Shown here: one piece after another, positions 26,008 to 35,367 of the stretch | How the letters are laid out: each line of letters starts with the position of its first letter | How positions within the stretch are numbered: position 1 is the first letter of the stretch | Origin: Microbulbifer variabilis | GTDB lineage: Bacteria; Pseudomonadota; Gammaproteobacteria; Pseudomonadales; Cellvibrionaceae | NCBI RefSeq assembly: GCF_020524905.1 | Contig: NZ_JAIVKI010000007.1 | Span: forward strand, 124,001-188,000 | Length of the DNA: 64,000 nucleotides | Direction: 5' to 3' | The notes under the pieces: generated by a model | Database searches by the model: none | What the model saw: the letters and a program-made list of their open reading frames with translations, nothing else | What the model was told of the DNA's origin: nothing | Position numbers and translations under genes: made by a program

Positions 26008-27438
26008 ATGCTACAGAAAGCATACCCCTACTATCTGGCCAACGAAGCCGTCTATGCCAATACCGAGCTAGAAGTGACAGATAAGTACTCCGGCGAGGTG
26101 GCAACACGGGTTGCCATGGCGGATGCCAAGGTGATCGATAGCGCTATCGATTGGGCCCTGCTGGCGGAAAAGCCCATGGCCGCGTTGCCCCCCTACAAGC
26201 GCCAACAAATCTTGGATCATTGCGTACAGCGCTTTCAGACACGGTTCGAAGAGCTGGCCGAGGCCCTGTGTGTTGAAGCGGGTAAACCGATTCACGATTC
26301 CCGAGGGGAAGTCTCCCGTCTGATTGATACTTTCCGAGTGGCGGCAGAAGAGGCCGTGCGTATCAATGGCGAGATTATTAATCTCGAAATCTCCAAGCGC
26401 AGCGCGGGTTACCAAGGGTTTGTTAAGCGTGTTCCCGTGGGTGCCTGCTCTTTTATTTCACCGTTCAATTTTCCACTGAACCTTGCGGCCCATAAAGTGG
26501 CTCCAGCTATTGCTGCCGGCTGCCCCTTTGTGCTCAAGCCCGCGAGTAGAACACCGATTGGTGCCCTGATTATCGCAGAGGTGCTGGCGGAGACCGATCT
26601 ACCCAAGGGTGCCTTCTCAGTGCTGCCCTGTCATCGCGAAGGCGCCGATCTGTTTACCGTGGATGATCGCTTCAAGTTGCTCAGCTTCACCGGCTCTCCT
26701 GCCGTTGGTTGGGATTTAAAAGCCAGAGCAGGGCGCAAGAAGGTGATTTTAGAGCTGGGCGGCAATGCCGCCTGTGTGATCGACCGTGATACCGATCTGG
26801 AGGATGCGGTAGAGCGTTTAATCTTTGGGGCTTTTTATCAATCGGGCCAGAGCTGTATCGGTGTGCAAAGAATTTATGGGCACTCCAGCTTGTATGAGGA
26901 TCTGAAGGCGCGCTTAGTGGAGCGCACCAAGAAGCTAAAAAAAGGCGATCCAAAATCCGAGCAGACTTTTATAGGGCCAATGATTTCCGAAGGCGAAGCG
27001 ACAAGGCTGTATAACTGGATTAAAGAGGGAGTTGAACAGGGAGGGACTCTCCTATGCGGAGGCAACCGCGATGGCGCCATGCTTGAGCCAACCCTACTGG
27101 AGAATGTTCCCAGTGACTGCGACGTAGTGCAGCAAGAAGCTTTTGGTCCTGTCGCAATACTGGAGCCTTTTGATGACTTCGATGAAGTACTGAAAAAGGT
27201 CAACGACAGCGCATTTGGTTTACAGGCCGGGATCTTCACCCGTGATTTGTATCGAGCCCAAAAAGCTTGGGACACCCTGGAGGTGGGCGGTGTAGTGATT
27301 GGTGATGTGCCCAGTTGGCGGGTAGATAACATGCCCTACGGAGGCGTGAAAGATTCAGGCCTAGGGCGAGAGGGGGTGCGTTGGGCTATTGCGGATATGA
27401 CGGAGGAGCGGTTGATGGTGGTGAGAACTCTAAGATAA
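26008..27438 (+). CDS. Aldehyde dehydrogenase family protein
   Basis: 476-residue NAD(P)-dependent aldehyde dehydrogenase. The Rossmann and substrate motifs are clear: SPFNFPLNLAAHKVAPA, FVLKPASRTP, SFTGSPAVGWDLKARAGRKK, the general-base Glu in LELGGNAA, the catalytic Cys in GQSCIGVQR, and QEAFGPVAILEPF. It resembles the SSADH/phosphonoacetaldehyde or glyceraldehyde-3-phosphate branch of ALDH enzymes; the substrate is not assignable. ATG 26008, six or seven bases after TTGGAG, is preferred to the in-frame ATG... upstream at 25951, which has no good ribosome binding site. It is monocistronic, placed between a phoD terminator and an AT-rich island. Confidence 0.9.
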   Translation: MLQKAYPYYLANEAVYANTELEVTDKYSGEVATRVAMADAKVIDSAIDWALLAEKPMAALPPYKRQQILDHCVQRFQTRFEELAEALCVEAGKPIHDSRGEVSRLIDTFRVAAEEAVRINGEIINLEISKRSAGYQGFVKRVPVGACSFISPFNFPLNLAAHKVAPAIAAGCPFVLKPASRTPIGALIIAEVLAETDLPKGAFSVLPCHREGADLFTVDDRFKLLSFTGSPAVGWDLKARAGRKKVILELGGNAACVIDRDTDLEDAVERLIFGAFYQSGQSCIGVQRIYGHSSLYEDLKARLVERTKKLKKGDPKSEQTFIGPMISEGEATRLYNWIKEGVEQGGTLLCGGNRDGAMLEPTLLENVPSDCDVVQQEAFGPVAILEPFDDFDEVLKKVNDSAFGLQAGIFTRDLYRAQKAWDTLEVGGVVIGDVPSWRVDNMPYGGVKDSGLGREGVRWAIADMTEERLMVVRTLR

Positions 27439-27660
27439 GCAGTTAATCTTCAAAGAGTATCTGATAAGCACTGATCGTGATAATATTCATTAATAAAAAT
27501 CGGTTGTCGTGCATTATTGAAGAGGTACACTTTATATGTTTTATATCCTTCCTAATCTTATTTTAAATCATCCAGCTGGCTGATGTATTAATTACCATAT
27601 AACAAACGCAGTTAAAGCCTTGGGCTTAATTGCTCGTTGAAGTTGTTTTAGGTATTTTTC

Positions 27661-29541
27661 ATGGATGACCAGAAAAACAAAAAAGCCAAGATCACACCAG
27701 TATCACTGCTATTTTTCATCGCCTATCAAGCTATATTTTGCACCCTTCTATATCAATGGGCTCTCACACCGGTAGTTGATAAGCTTAGGATGTTCAATTG
27801 GCTTCCAATGGATGCCCATCTACTTGAAGTGGATCTAGAAGTCTATTGGGATGATGAAAGTACTTTCTATCAAGTTGTTGCCAGCTTTGAATTTAATATA
27901 GATGGTAAAACCTATTGGGGTAATAGGGTTGATATACACTCAGAACCAGATGATTCTGGAGGAAAGCGTTACCATGAAAATATGCATAGCCTTCTTCAGA
28001 AATTTAAGAGGCAGGGGCGCACGTTTAATGGATGGTTTAACCCAGATAACCCCTATGATTCAGTCCTGGATAAGAAGCTACGTTGGTCAAAAATTATTAT
28101 TCCCGGCTTGTTATGCTGTCTATTTATTTTAATTGGTTTAATCGTTTATCGAGCATATATTTTTCGGGAACAAGAAAAGGACCCGGAGCTGGTTGAAAAA
28201 ACACCATGGATCGCGAAAAACAAATGGAAGCCGGAGGGAATATCGTCTGAAACCAAAGGGATACTGAAAGGGCAGTTATGGAGTGGGATCGTGGCGGCTT
28301 TGCTCGGTGTAGTTTTTGCTTATGCAGGATTAACGATCTTGTTAAATGGAGAGTATGCGGGGCTATTTTTCTTAAGTCTAGGGATTATCGCTTGTTTATT
28401 GGCCATTGAACCAATTAAGAGCTGGTGGAAATTTAAGGCGCTTGGAGGTGTGTCTGTCGTCATTAATCCATTTCCAGGTAGAGTCGGTGGGAAAGTATCT
28501 GGCTATATTCAGTTTCCCCAGTCTCTGTTAGTTGGAGAGCATACTATTCGCATAATACTAAAGCAGTTTACAAGATTAACTGAGCGTGGCGGGGATATTA
28601 GGAATCGAAGGGAGTTTGTAAATTGGGAGGCCGTAACTAAAGGGAGGTATCAGGCTACTAATTCTGGGATAAGGGTCTACTTCTCTTTCGAAGTTCCAAA
28701 CAAATTGCCTGAATCGAATACGGATATTTATTGTGGGGATGGGGAGTATTGGTATTTAAATGTTCGTGGTGGTTTTCAAGGTGACCACTTTGAGAGGGAG
28801 TATGAACTGCCGGTATTTAATGTGGGTTCTTCTGATCATAATAATGGGGATCAGGAGTGCGAGGATAACAGTACAGAAAGCCAAGTTGACAAAACTCCTG
28901 GGAATATAAATTTTAAGGCGGATTTTGTTCAAGGAAGTAAAAAGTCTCCTACTGATGTTCCTGTGGGTAAGCCGTTGAGGAATTTTTCCGAAGAGCTATC
29001 CAGCATAGTACATATGGAAATGCAAGGAGGCACGGTAATAATTAGGCAAAAGTCATTTTTTCATAAGTTTAGTGTGTGGATGATGGGGCTCACATTTTTC
29101 ATGCTTTTTCTTGGGTGTGTGCTAGTTATATCGGAACCAGAATTTCCTTTTTTAGTGTTTGGGATAAGTATTTTTTTATTTGTTTTATCGGTCCCGTCGG
29201 CGTTTTCAGTTAAAGAGGTTCAAATTACTCGGAATCATTTAATACGCCAGAAACTTTGGTTTGGCATGGCGAGAGAATATGAGAAGATTAATCGTGAATC
29301 TATTAGAGAGGTAGTGTTGAAAAAAGTTGGATACCTCACTAGCTCTAAAAATCAAACCCGTGAATGCTTCAATCTATTTGCTAGAGGTGAGTGCGGAACA
29401 GATATTTTAGTTGCAAGCTTTATCCCAGGTCGTGGAGCTGCTGAGCAATTACGGAAGAGGATAAGTCTTTTGATTGGGCGCAGAGTGCGCCAGACCAAAA
29501 AGAAGCCACCCAGCCGTGTGTTGCAGGGGGGAGTTCAGTAG
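27661..29541 (+). CDS. DUF3592-type multi-span membrane protein (paralogue 1)
   Basis: 626 residues. The N-terminal part matches DUF3592 as I know it: one membrane segment (about 13-34), an extracytoplasmic domain with WLPMDAHLLEVDLE, VASFEFNIDGKTYWGNRV and GWFNPDNPYDSVLDKKLRW, then a second segment (about 138-162). Two more segments follow (about 205-255), a soluble domain starting INPFPGRVGGKVSGYIQFP, a further hydrophobic pair (about 475-520) and a basic C-terminus. The function is unknown. It overlaps the next gene by one base, and that gene is a co-linear paralogue, so both are one operon. Base composition is AT-rich relative to flanking genes, suggesting acquisition. Proteins of this size with N-terminal DUF3592 are uncharacterised to my knowledge. 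Confidence 0.75.
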   Translation: MDDQKNKKAKITPVSLLFFIAYQAIFCTLLYQWALTPVVDKLRMFNWLPMDAHLLEVDLEVYWDDESTFYQVVASFEFNIDGKTYWGNRVDIHSEPDDSGGKRYHENMHSLLQKFKRQGRTFNGWFNPDNPYDSVLDKKLRWSKIIIPGLLCCLFILIGLIVYRAYIFREQEKDPELVEKTPWIAKNKWKPEGISSETKGILKGQLWSGIVAALLGVVFAYAGLTILLNGEYAGLFFLSLGIIACLLAIEPIKSWWKFKALGGVSVVINPFPGRVGGKVSGYIQFPQSLLVGEHTIRIILKQFTRLTERGGDIRNRREFVNWEAVTKGRYQATNSGIRVYFSFEVPNKLPESNTDIYCGDGEYWYLNVRGGFQGDHFEREYELPVFNVGSSDHNNGDQECEDNSTESQVDKTPGNINFKADFVQGSKKSPTDVPVGKPLRNFSEELSSIVHMEMQGGTVIIRQKSFFHKFSVWMMGLTFFMLFLGCVLVISEPEFPFLVFGISIFLFVLSVPSAFSVKEVQITRNHLIRQKLWFGMAREYEKINRESIREVVLKKVGYLTSSKNQTRECFNLFARGECGTDILVASFIPGRGAAEQLRKRISLLIGRRVRQTKKKPPSRVLQGGVQ

Positions 29542-31352
29542 TGGCTTTTATAATGAGCAAGCTTGGAAAGTTCAGTTTTTCATTCAATCCTTATTTGTTT
29601 GGTATAGCGGGTATATTCTTTGTTTTTTCATTTGCTGCATTCCTATATGAGGTTGTTGATCCTGTCCGAGATGCGATAAAGATGCGAGATTGGTTGCCAA
29701 TGACTGCAGAGGTTCTTGAGGTTGAACTGGCAGAAAGCTGGGGAGATGGGGGATCAGTCAGTTATCAAACTTTTGCTGCATACGAATTTGTAGTGGATGG
29801 TAAGGCTTATTGGAATGACCGGGTATGTGTTAATGATGGTTTTGATAATTTTGGGCAATATCAAATAAATCTTTTCCATCGATTGAATAGTGCTAAGGAA
29901 AGAGGGTTGCAGATAAGTGGGTGGTATAATCCTGGTAATCCTGCCGAAGCAGTAATTGACCGGGGATTGAGATGGATACAAGTAGTACCTTTAACCCTCT
30001 TTTGCTTGCCTGTAATGTTTTTCGCATTCATTGTTATGTGTGCATCTGTAGTAAGAAGAAGAGATGATGAACCTAATTTAGAAACTGCTTCCTACCTGTT
30101 TAAAGAAGAGTGGAAGGTGAATGGAATCCTATCGGAAGAACATCGTGGGCAGCTATCTGGATGGCTGTTTATTATGCTTCTGTGTTCTCTGATTATCCCT
30201 TGTCTATATATTGCGGTTGATAAGTTAACTAGAGGGGCACATGATCTTGAGGTGGTAATATATTTACTTTTTGCTGTTTCTCTATTGTATGTACTTTACC
30301 GGCCTCTTAAGCGCAATATACAACAAGTTCGATATGGAAAGGTTCCTTTGGTGGTGACTCCATTTCCAGGCATATTAGGTCGTATTTTTTCTGGATATTT
30401 GCAGTTCCCTAAAATAGTTAAAGTTAGTCAACAAGCTTTTCATTTTTCGCTTCAGCAGGTACGAACATACAGAAACAACCAGGGAGAAGGTTCTGGGTTA
30501 CAACATGTCGTAAATTGGGAGGCTCAAGGGCTGGGTCATTTAGAGGTAGTCAATGGCTATTCAAGGGTCTATTTCGCCATTCAGGTCGAGGATAATTTAC
30601 CTGAATCGAAGATTGAGGGAGACCAGGGGGATTGGTGGCGACTTAATGTCGAGGCCAGGATGCAGGGAATTACCTTTACTCGTACCTACAAAGTTCCAAT
30701 CTTTAGCGAGGGCTATGAATTTCAAGAAGCTGATACTTTAAATACTGAAATTGTGGCCAAAGTGCCGGTAGGGCGATTAAGAACAGACTATTCTGAAGAA
30801 CTAAAAAAACTTGTGTCGATAGAGGAACTAGGTACCGCTATTCAGTTTCGTCAGAAGATACTTATTAGCATACCAACCGTAATCCAACTAGTTGGAGGCT
30901 TGATTTTTAGCGCTACTGGCATTGCATTATTTTTCACGAAATTTCCATTTGTTTTCGCTGTCGTCTTTACGATAGCGGGTTTTTTGCCCCTTGGCTCTGC
31001 ATTGAGTCGCACTGCTAGATACTACCAAACCTATATAGGAGATAATAAGATCACTTGTCGCCACTCTTGGATGTGGGTGAAGCATGAGCAGAAGATTCTG
31101 GATAAGTCCAATATACGTGGTGTTTACATGACAAAATATACGGGCTATGAGGGTGCAGATGATCGGAAAAAAGAATACTTTGATTTTTATTTGGTAGGGA
31201 ATGACGGTTATAAAGTAAAAATCATTTCAGACTTGCTGGGGAGGGAGGCGGCCAAGCTATTTCTTGAAAAGTTAGAGGTTTTATGCAAGCTAAAATCAAT
31301 CAGCGCTCTTGAGTTAAAGTCACTTCAAGAAAAGCAAAAAAATGTTGCCTGA
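29541..31352 (+). CDS. DUF3592-type multi-span membrane protein (paralogue 2)
   Basis: 603 residues, aligned along its whole length with the preceding protein: WLPMTAEVLEVELAESWGD, AYEFVVDGKAYWNDRV, GWYNPGNPAEAVIDRGLRW, then TPFPGILGRIFSGYLQFPK and VNWEAQGLGH, with the same order of membrane segments. GTG 29541 overlaps the previous TAG and follows GGGGGAG; ATG 29553 is an alternative start. The pair probably arose by tandem duplication, and the products may form a hetero-oligomer in the membrane. No catalytic motif is visible in either protein. The neighbour downstream is convergent. Confidence 0.75.
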   Translation: MAFIMSKLGKFSFSFNPYLFGIAGIFFVFSFAAFLYEVVDPVRDAIKMRDWLPMTAEVLEVELAESWGDGGSVSYQTFAAYEFVVDGKAYWNDRVCVNDGFDNFGQYQINLFHRLNSAKERGLQISGWYNPGNPAEAVIDRGLRWIQVVPLTLFCLPVMFFAFIVMCASVVRRRDDEPNLETASYLFKEEWKVNGILSEEHRGQLSGWLFIMLLCSLIIPCLYIAVDKLTRGAHDLEVVIYLLFAVSLLYVLYRPLKRNIQQVRYGKVPLVVTPFPGILGRIFSGYLQFPKIVKVSQQAFHFSLQQVRTYRNNQGEGSGLQHVVNWEAQGLGHLEVVNGYSRVYFAIQVEDNLPESKIEGDQGDWWRLNVEARMQGITFTRTYKVPIFSEGYEFQEADTLNTEIVAKVPVGRLRTDYSEELKKLVSIEELGTAIQFRQKILISIPTVIQLVGGLIFSATGIALFFTKFPFVFAVVFTIAGFLPLGSALSRTARYYQTYIGDNKITCRHSWMWVKHEQKILDKSNIRGVYMTKYTGYEGADDRKKEYFDFYLVGNDGYKVKIISDLLGREAAKLFLEKLEVLCKLKSISALELKSLQEKQKNVA

Positions 31353-31469
31353 ATTTTATTCGCAGAGGATGGTGGGGCTGCTTTTTAATTTGTGTAATCA
31401 TGCCGGTGTTAAATCATTTCTGATATTAACTTGGTAAATTTTATCCTGAGTGCCACTGCTACTAGTTGT

Positions 31470-32261
31470 TTATCTGAGCTGCTGAAACATCCAGTTGCTA
31501 CAAAATTCTGCAACCCGATCCCATCCAGGTTCCAGCATTAAGTAGTGGCCGTAACCTTCGGCGGTATAAAAAGTGGTTTTTGTACTTTGTTGCTTTGCAA
31601 CAAAGCGTGCTGTGGAGGGGGGTATTGCTAAATCGTCGGTGCCGGAAACCATCAGAACAGGGCAATCGATCTTTTTGTAATCAATTTTTGTGGTCTTGTT
31701 GTCGTCAAAGATCCAGAAGAAAAGTTCGAAAAATACTCGTCCAGATTCAGGGCCTAGACGATTGAATACTTGATGTTGATCTTCCTTATTGAGCTTGTTG
31801 AGTCCAAATTTTGCTATTGTCTTAAAGTCTGGTAAAAGTACGTCCTCCCAAAAATTACCGGCTGCCATAAACATCTTGCCGAGCTCGCGTTCTTGTTTTG
31901 TTGTGGGCAGTATCCCCCAGTTGACGCTTCCATTAAGCAATACTATTGCGTCTGCCAAGCCCATGGTGGCTACTTTTTGTGCGATAACGCCTCCAAGGGA
32001 GTGACCAACCAGAATTGGTTTATGGCTTAAGGTTCGTATAAATTTTGTAATGTCGACAACGTAGTCATTGATGCTGACTCCCTTTAGGAGCTTTTGCGAT
32101 TGTTGAGATTCAAGTTTCTCGTGGTAGCGATAGCTTGGGCTGTAACAGCGGAAACCTTTTTCTTCAAAGTACTGATGGAAGCTCTCCATAGTCCAGGGGC
32201 CGGCGTTGGTGCCATGGATAAGAACAATAGGGGTATCTATAAATGACTCCCGGCTTAACAG
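31470..32261 (-). CDS. Alpha/beta hydrolase lacking a canonical start codon
   Basis: Alpha/beta hydrolase with nucleophile elbow GHSLGG, acid SGTDDLAIPP and catalytic His in GYGHYLML. The first ATG (32189) would remove strand beta-3 and the oxyanion motif. These are encoded just upstream in the same frame (FIDTPIVLIHG, then TNAGPWT before MESF), so the gene must begin earlier. No ATG, GTG or TTG exists in frame before a stop near 32288; the best candidate is CTG 32261, 8 bases after the stop of the ABM gene, possibly read by translational coupling. Otherwise the start codon has been lost. It is probably an esterase or lipase-like enzyme co-transcribed with the ABM monooxygenase; the substrate is unknown. 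Confidence 0.7.
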   Translation of the reverse strand: MLSRESFIDTPIVLIHGTNAGPWTMESFHQYFEEKGFRCYSPSYRYHEKLESQQSQKLLKGVSINDYVVDITKFIRTLSHKPILVGHSLGGVIAQKVATMGLADAIVLLNGSVNWGILPTTKQERELGKMFMAAGNFWEDVLLPDFKTIAKFGLNKLNKEDQHQVFNRLGPESGRVFFELFFWIFDDNKTTKIDYKKIDCPVLMVSGTDDLAIPPSTARFVAKQQSTKTTFYTAEGYGHYLMLEPGWDRVAEFCSNWMFQQLR

Positions 32262-32268
32262 AGACTCT

Positions 32269-32571
32269 TCAAACCTTAGATGCGAGGATGTTGGCAGTCA
32301 TAATCTGAGGCGCTGACACGAGTAACTCCTCGGCCTTTCCAAGCAGTGCTGCCGCTATCTTGCCATTTAAATGTGCTTGCCGACCTTGCTCATCGACAAA
32401 AGTATCAAAAATGGCAAAGTGGGTATTGTCAATCTGAACCGCAAACCAATTGATAGTTCCTTTTTCTTCATTTGCCAAAGAAAGTGCCGAGGAGAGTAGG
32501 GTTTTCACCTCCTCGGCTCTATCCGCTTTAGCCTCTATATGTGCGACTATTGCCAGATTTGCCTGGGGCAT
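32269..32571 (-). CDS. ABM-domain (antibiotic biosynthesis monooxygenase-like) protein
   Basis: 100 residues, a single ferredoxin-like ABM domain: ANLAIVAHIEAKADRAEEVK at the N-terminus, INWFAVQIDNTHFAIFDTF in the middle, and a helix with AHLNGKIAAALLG. Such proteins are small cofactor-free monooxygenases (quinone-forming, YgiN/ActVA-Orf6 type) or binding proteins. ATG 32571 follows a perfect GGAGGT at five bases and is clearly better than the in-frame ATG at 32610. It precedes and is probably coupled to the alpha/beta hydrolase gene. The substrate is unknown. Confidence 0.82.
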   Translation of the reverse strand: MPQANLAIVAHIEAKADRAEEVKTLLSSALSLANEEKGTINWFAVQIDNTHFAIFDTFVDEQGRQAHLNGKIAAALLGKAEELLVSAPQIMTANILASKV

Positions 32572-32978
32572 TACAACCTCCAATACTTGCTTGCCACACT
32601 GACTAAGCAATGACTATTTGTTGAGTATAGATGGGGAGTGATTACGATCAGTCTAGGTTGAATTACATTTTCTCCTACCCTATTCAAAAGGTAGGCGTCT
32701 ACTCAATGGGGGAATGTTTCGAGGACACGAGGAGGTAAATCTTTAAATGTTCTGTAGATCTCTTTGATAAGAATAGCAACACACCCGCTTTCATTCTGAA
32801 CGGATATAACGATACTGAAATTATTGTTGGGTACTAGAGTATTGTTGCTCAGTTTTTTTGCCTTCGCTATCCAGCAGGAATAAGTGTTAGCCTGATGAAT
32901 TTAGCTAAAGTCTAGTAGCACACCTTCAAGAGAATTGGTAATAAAGTACTCTGAAATAGTCAGGTCCGGGTTGAAGTA
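32572..32978. other. Intergenic region, nothing recognisable
   Basis: About 400 AT-rich bases between two minus-strand genes. No protein-like frame, RNA-like structure or clear terminator was found. It presumably carries the ABM promoter. Confidence 0.4.
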
Positions 32979-33437
32979 TTATTTTTTGTAATAACCCACA
33001 CCGCATACATGATCGCCAACTTTAGTAATAAATGCAGTTTTCTGTACGGGTTTTGTTTCACCAGGGCGCGGCCACATATAGGTTACCTTGCTGATTTGCC
33101 CTTCTTTAGCATTCTTAATCATCTCCTCTCCAAAAGCTTTTCCCATTATATCCCTTTCCGCTTTTAGGTTCCGTTCATCAAGATTTGGATGGAATACAGG
33201 ATGTGCTGTAAGGCTGCCATCTGCCTTGACACAAAATGGGTAGAGATCTCGATCTTTAAATCCTTCCTCGCCTTTATTAATTTTATCGATGGTCGCTGAC
33301 TCATCCGTCTTTAGCGAGGTGACTACCTTTTCCAGCAGGGCCTTGGCTTCTTCAGCAGTACCATAATTGTCAGCAAACACTGAATACGATGCGAGGGATG
33401 CAAGTATCATTACAGAGCGGATAAAATTTTTCATCAT
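32979..33437 (-). CDS. Secreted single-Cache-domain protein
   Basis: 152 residues. A signal peptide (about 1-23, cleaving after VFA) is followed by one small Cache-like domain: GTAEEAKALLEKVVTSLK, then GFKDRDLYPFCVKADGSLTAHP, and near the end VGDHVCGVGYYKK. The pair of cysteines could form a disulfide. Cache domains bind small ligands, but here there is no membrane anchor or signalling output, so it is a free periplasmic protein, as in related soluble sCache proteins. It is monocistronic and its role is unknown. Confidence 0.8.
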   Translation of the reverse strand: MMKNFIRSVMILASLASYSVFADNYGTAEEAKALLEKVVTSLKTDESATIDKINKGEEGFKDRDLYPFCVKADGSLTAHPVFHPNLDERNLKAERDIMGKAFGEEMIKNAKEGQISKVTYMWPRPGETKPVQKTAFITKVGDHVCGVGYYKK

Positions 33438-33604
33438 TGAACTGACTCAATAGAGAGTGTTGCCCGTCATCTCTACATAATAGACCCTGTCTGGGATAAG
33501 GCGTAAAGGGATAAGCTCAATAGACTTTGCAGTGTAGCGAGTTTAATTGACGATTGATAAAAAGGTACTGCTCGTGATCTTCTAATCTGTTTACTGGGAT
33601 GGGT

Positions 33605-33632
33605 GGGGCGCAAAAGTTAAGCTAAGCGCCCC
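33605..33632. other. GC hairpin between the Cache gene and dbpA
   Basis: A 7-bp perfect stem GGGGCGC / GCGCCCC with a 14-base loop. A T6 run follows only about 9 bases later on the plus strand, and no gene is transcribed toward it there, so its role is unclear. It could be a weak Rho-independent structure for dbpA on the minus strand. Confidence 0.3.
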
Positions 33633-33736
33633 GCAGAGGATTTTTTACCGAACTACCAATCTTTTCCTGAGATTGGCTGAGTGCAAACTATTCTTCGATA
33701 GCAACGTTCGGTTGTGTTGAATGGAAATTACATAAC

Positions 33737-35125
33737 TTAACCGCGGATACGCCGAACCCGGAATTTACGACCTTTCAGTTTTCCGCTTTCAATTTTTTTC
33801 AGTGCTTGCGTTGCTACGTTTCGTTTTACCGCAACATAAGCTGTCAGGTCTAGGACATTGATCTTGCCAACATCTTTCCCGTTGATCGGATGATCACCAC
33901 CGGTCAGTGCTCCCAGAATATCCCCGGGGCGGACTTTCTGTTTTTTTCCACCATCAATCTGCAGGGTGGCCATGGGTGCCTGAAACGGAGGCTCGTTTAA
34001 GATACTGGCAGGCGGTGGTGTATCGGGATCGGACAGCGGATCTTGGGTAAGATCCATACGCAGCAGTTTGTGGCCTTCCTTCTCGGAAAACAGGGAGTAG
34101 GCGCAACCGCGTTCACCGGCACGGCCAGTTCGTCCGATGCGATGGGTGTGTACTTCTGGATCTTTGGCGATATGAAAGTTAATCACGGCATCCAGCTTGT
34201 CGATATCCAGGCCGCGTGCCGCTACATCGGTGGCCACCAGAATAGAGGCGCTGCCATTGGCGAAGCGAATCAGCGTTTCGTTGCGCTGGCGCTGTTCCAT
34301 ATCGCCATGCAAGGCGAGCACATTGAACCCAGCTTGCTTCAGGTCATTGGCGACGTCATCGGTTTCACGCTTGGTGTTACAGAAAATCAGGGTATTGACC
34401 GGTCTGTCATTGAGTAGAATGCGACGGGTCATCTCCAGACGATCGTCGAAGCTCTCAGTTTTATAAAAACGCTGCTCAATCACATCCTCACTGTGCGTGG
34501 ATTCAATGCGTACCATCACCGGCTTTTGCATCACTCGCGCACTGAGCCGCTCGATTTGATCCGGGTAAGTTGCACTGAACAGTAAGGACTGTCGCCGAGC
34601 TGGCAGCTGCGCCAGAATAGTATCAATGACATCCTGAAAGCCCATATCGAGCATCCGGTCGGCTTCGTCAAAGACGAGTGTGTCGACATGCTCTAGGGAC
34701 AGGGTTCCCTTGCGCAGGTGCTCTTCGATACGCCCAGGTGTACCAACAATGATGTGCGCCCCATGCGCCAGGGAACCAATCTGTGGGCCAAACGGCATGC
34801 CGCCGCATAATGTCAGAATCTTAATGTTGTGAATCGCTCTGGCCAGTCGGCGCAGTTCCTGGGCAACCTGGTCGGCCAGTTCCCGTGTGGGGCACAGAAT
34901 CAGCGATTGAATCCGAAACCGATCAACATTGAGCCTGTGCAGTACTCCCAAACCAAAGGTCGCCGTTTTACCGGAGCCGGTTTTTGCCTGTGCGATGACA
35001 TCTTTACCGTCGAGTATGATCGGGAGTGTCTTGGCCTGAACCTCGGTCATCAATGTGTAGTTGAGTGACGCCAGGTTTTTTAACAGGGCGGGCTTTAGGG
35101 GGAGGTCGGAAAAGGGGGCAGTCAA
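33737..35125 (-). CDS. dbpA: DEAD-box RNA helicase DbpA
   Basis: 462 residues, the normal length. Helicase motifs in order: Q-motif region, AKTGSGKT (Walker A), PTRELADQ, GTPGR, DEAD in VFDEADRMLD, SAT, ARGLDID and HRIGRTGRAG. The C-terminal domain (PFQAPMATLQIDGGKKQKVR, then GALTGG and KINVLDLTAYVAV) is the DbpA RRM that binds hairpin 92 of 23S rRNA, so it acts in large-subunit assembly. It is monocistronic. This is one of the most secure assignments in the window. Confidence 0.96.
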   Translation of the reverse strand: MTAPFSDLPLKPALLKNLASLNYTLMTEVQAKTLPIILDGKDVIAQAKTGSGKTATFGLGVLHRLNVDRFRIQSLILCPTRELADQVAQELRRLARAIHNIKILTLCGGMPFGPQIGSLAHGAHIIVGTPGRIEEHLRKGTLSLEHVDTLVFDEADRMLDMGFQDVIDTILAQLPARRQSLLFSATYPDQIERLSARVMQKPVMVRIESTHSEDVIEQRFYKTESFDDRLEMTRRILLNDRPVNTLIFCNTKRETDDVANDLKQAGFNVLALHGDMEQRQRNETLIRFANGSASILVATDVAARGLDIDKLDAVINFHIAKDPEVHTHRIGRTGRAGERGCAYSLFSEKEGHKLLRMDLTQDPLSDPDTPPPASILNEPPFQAPMATLQIDGGKKQKVRPGDILGALTGGDHPINGKDVGKINVLDLTAYVAVKRNVATQALKKIESGKLKGRKFRVRRIRG

Positions 35126-35328
35126 GGTGAATCCTGGAGTCGTTAAATATCAAATACGTGTATTACGCAACTGCATTTTTGCAGCCTGGCCAATACAAAT
35201 TTTGCCTGGCACTTTAACAGTTAATCCCGTTGAAACCTATGTACTATTGGTCTCTACCAAGTGTGACGTTCTCGTCTTAGTCATCACCAAGCCGAGCCTG
35301 CGTCCAATGTGATCGTTTGAAAGAAGAA

Positions 35329-35361
35329 GGGGGCAAGGGACCAAGTTGATCCAATGCCCCC
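35329..35361. terminator. Bidirectional hairpin terminator downstream of cusA
   Basis: GGGGGCA / TGCCCCC form a 7-bp stem with a 19-base loop. It is followed by GCTTTTTT on the plus strand and by TTCTTCTTT on the minus strand. It ends the minus-strand cusBA operon, 7 bases after the cusA stop. Confidence 0.7.
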
Positions 35362-35367
35362 GCTTTT

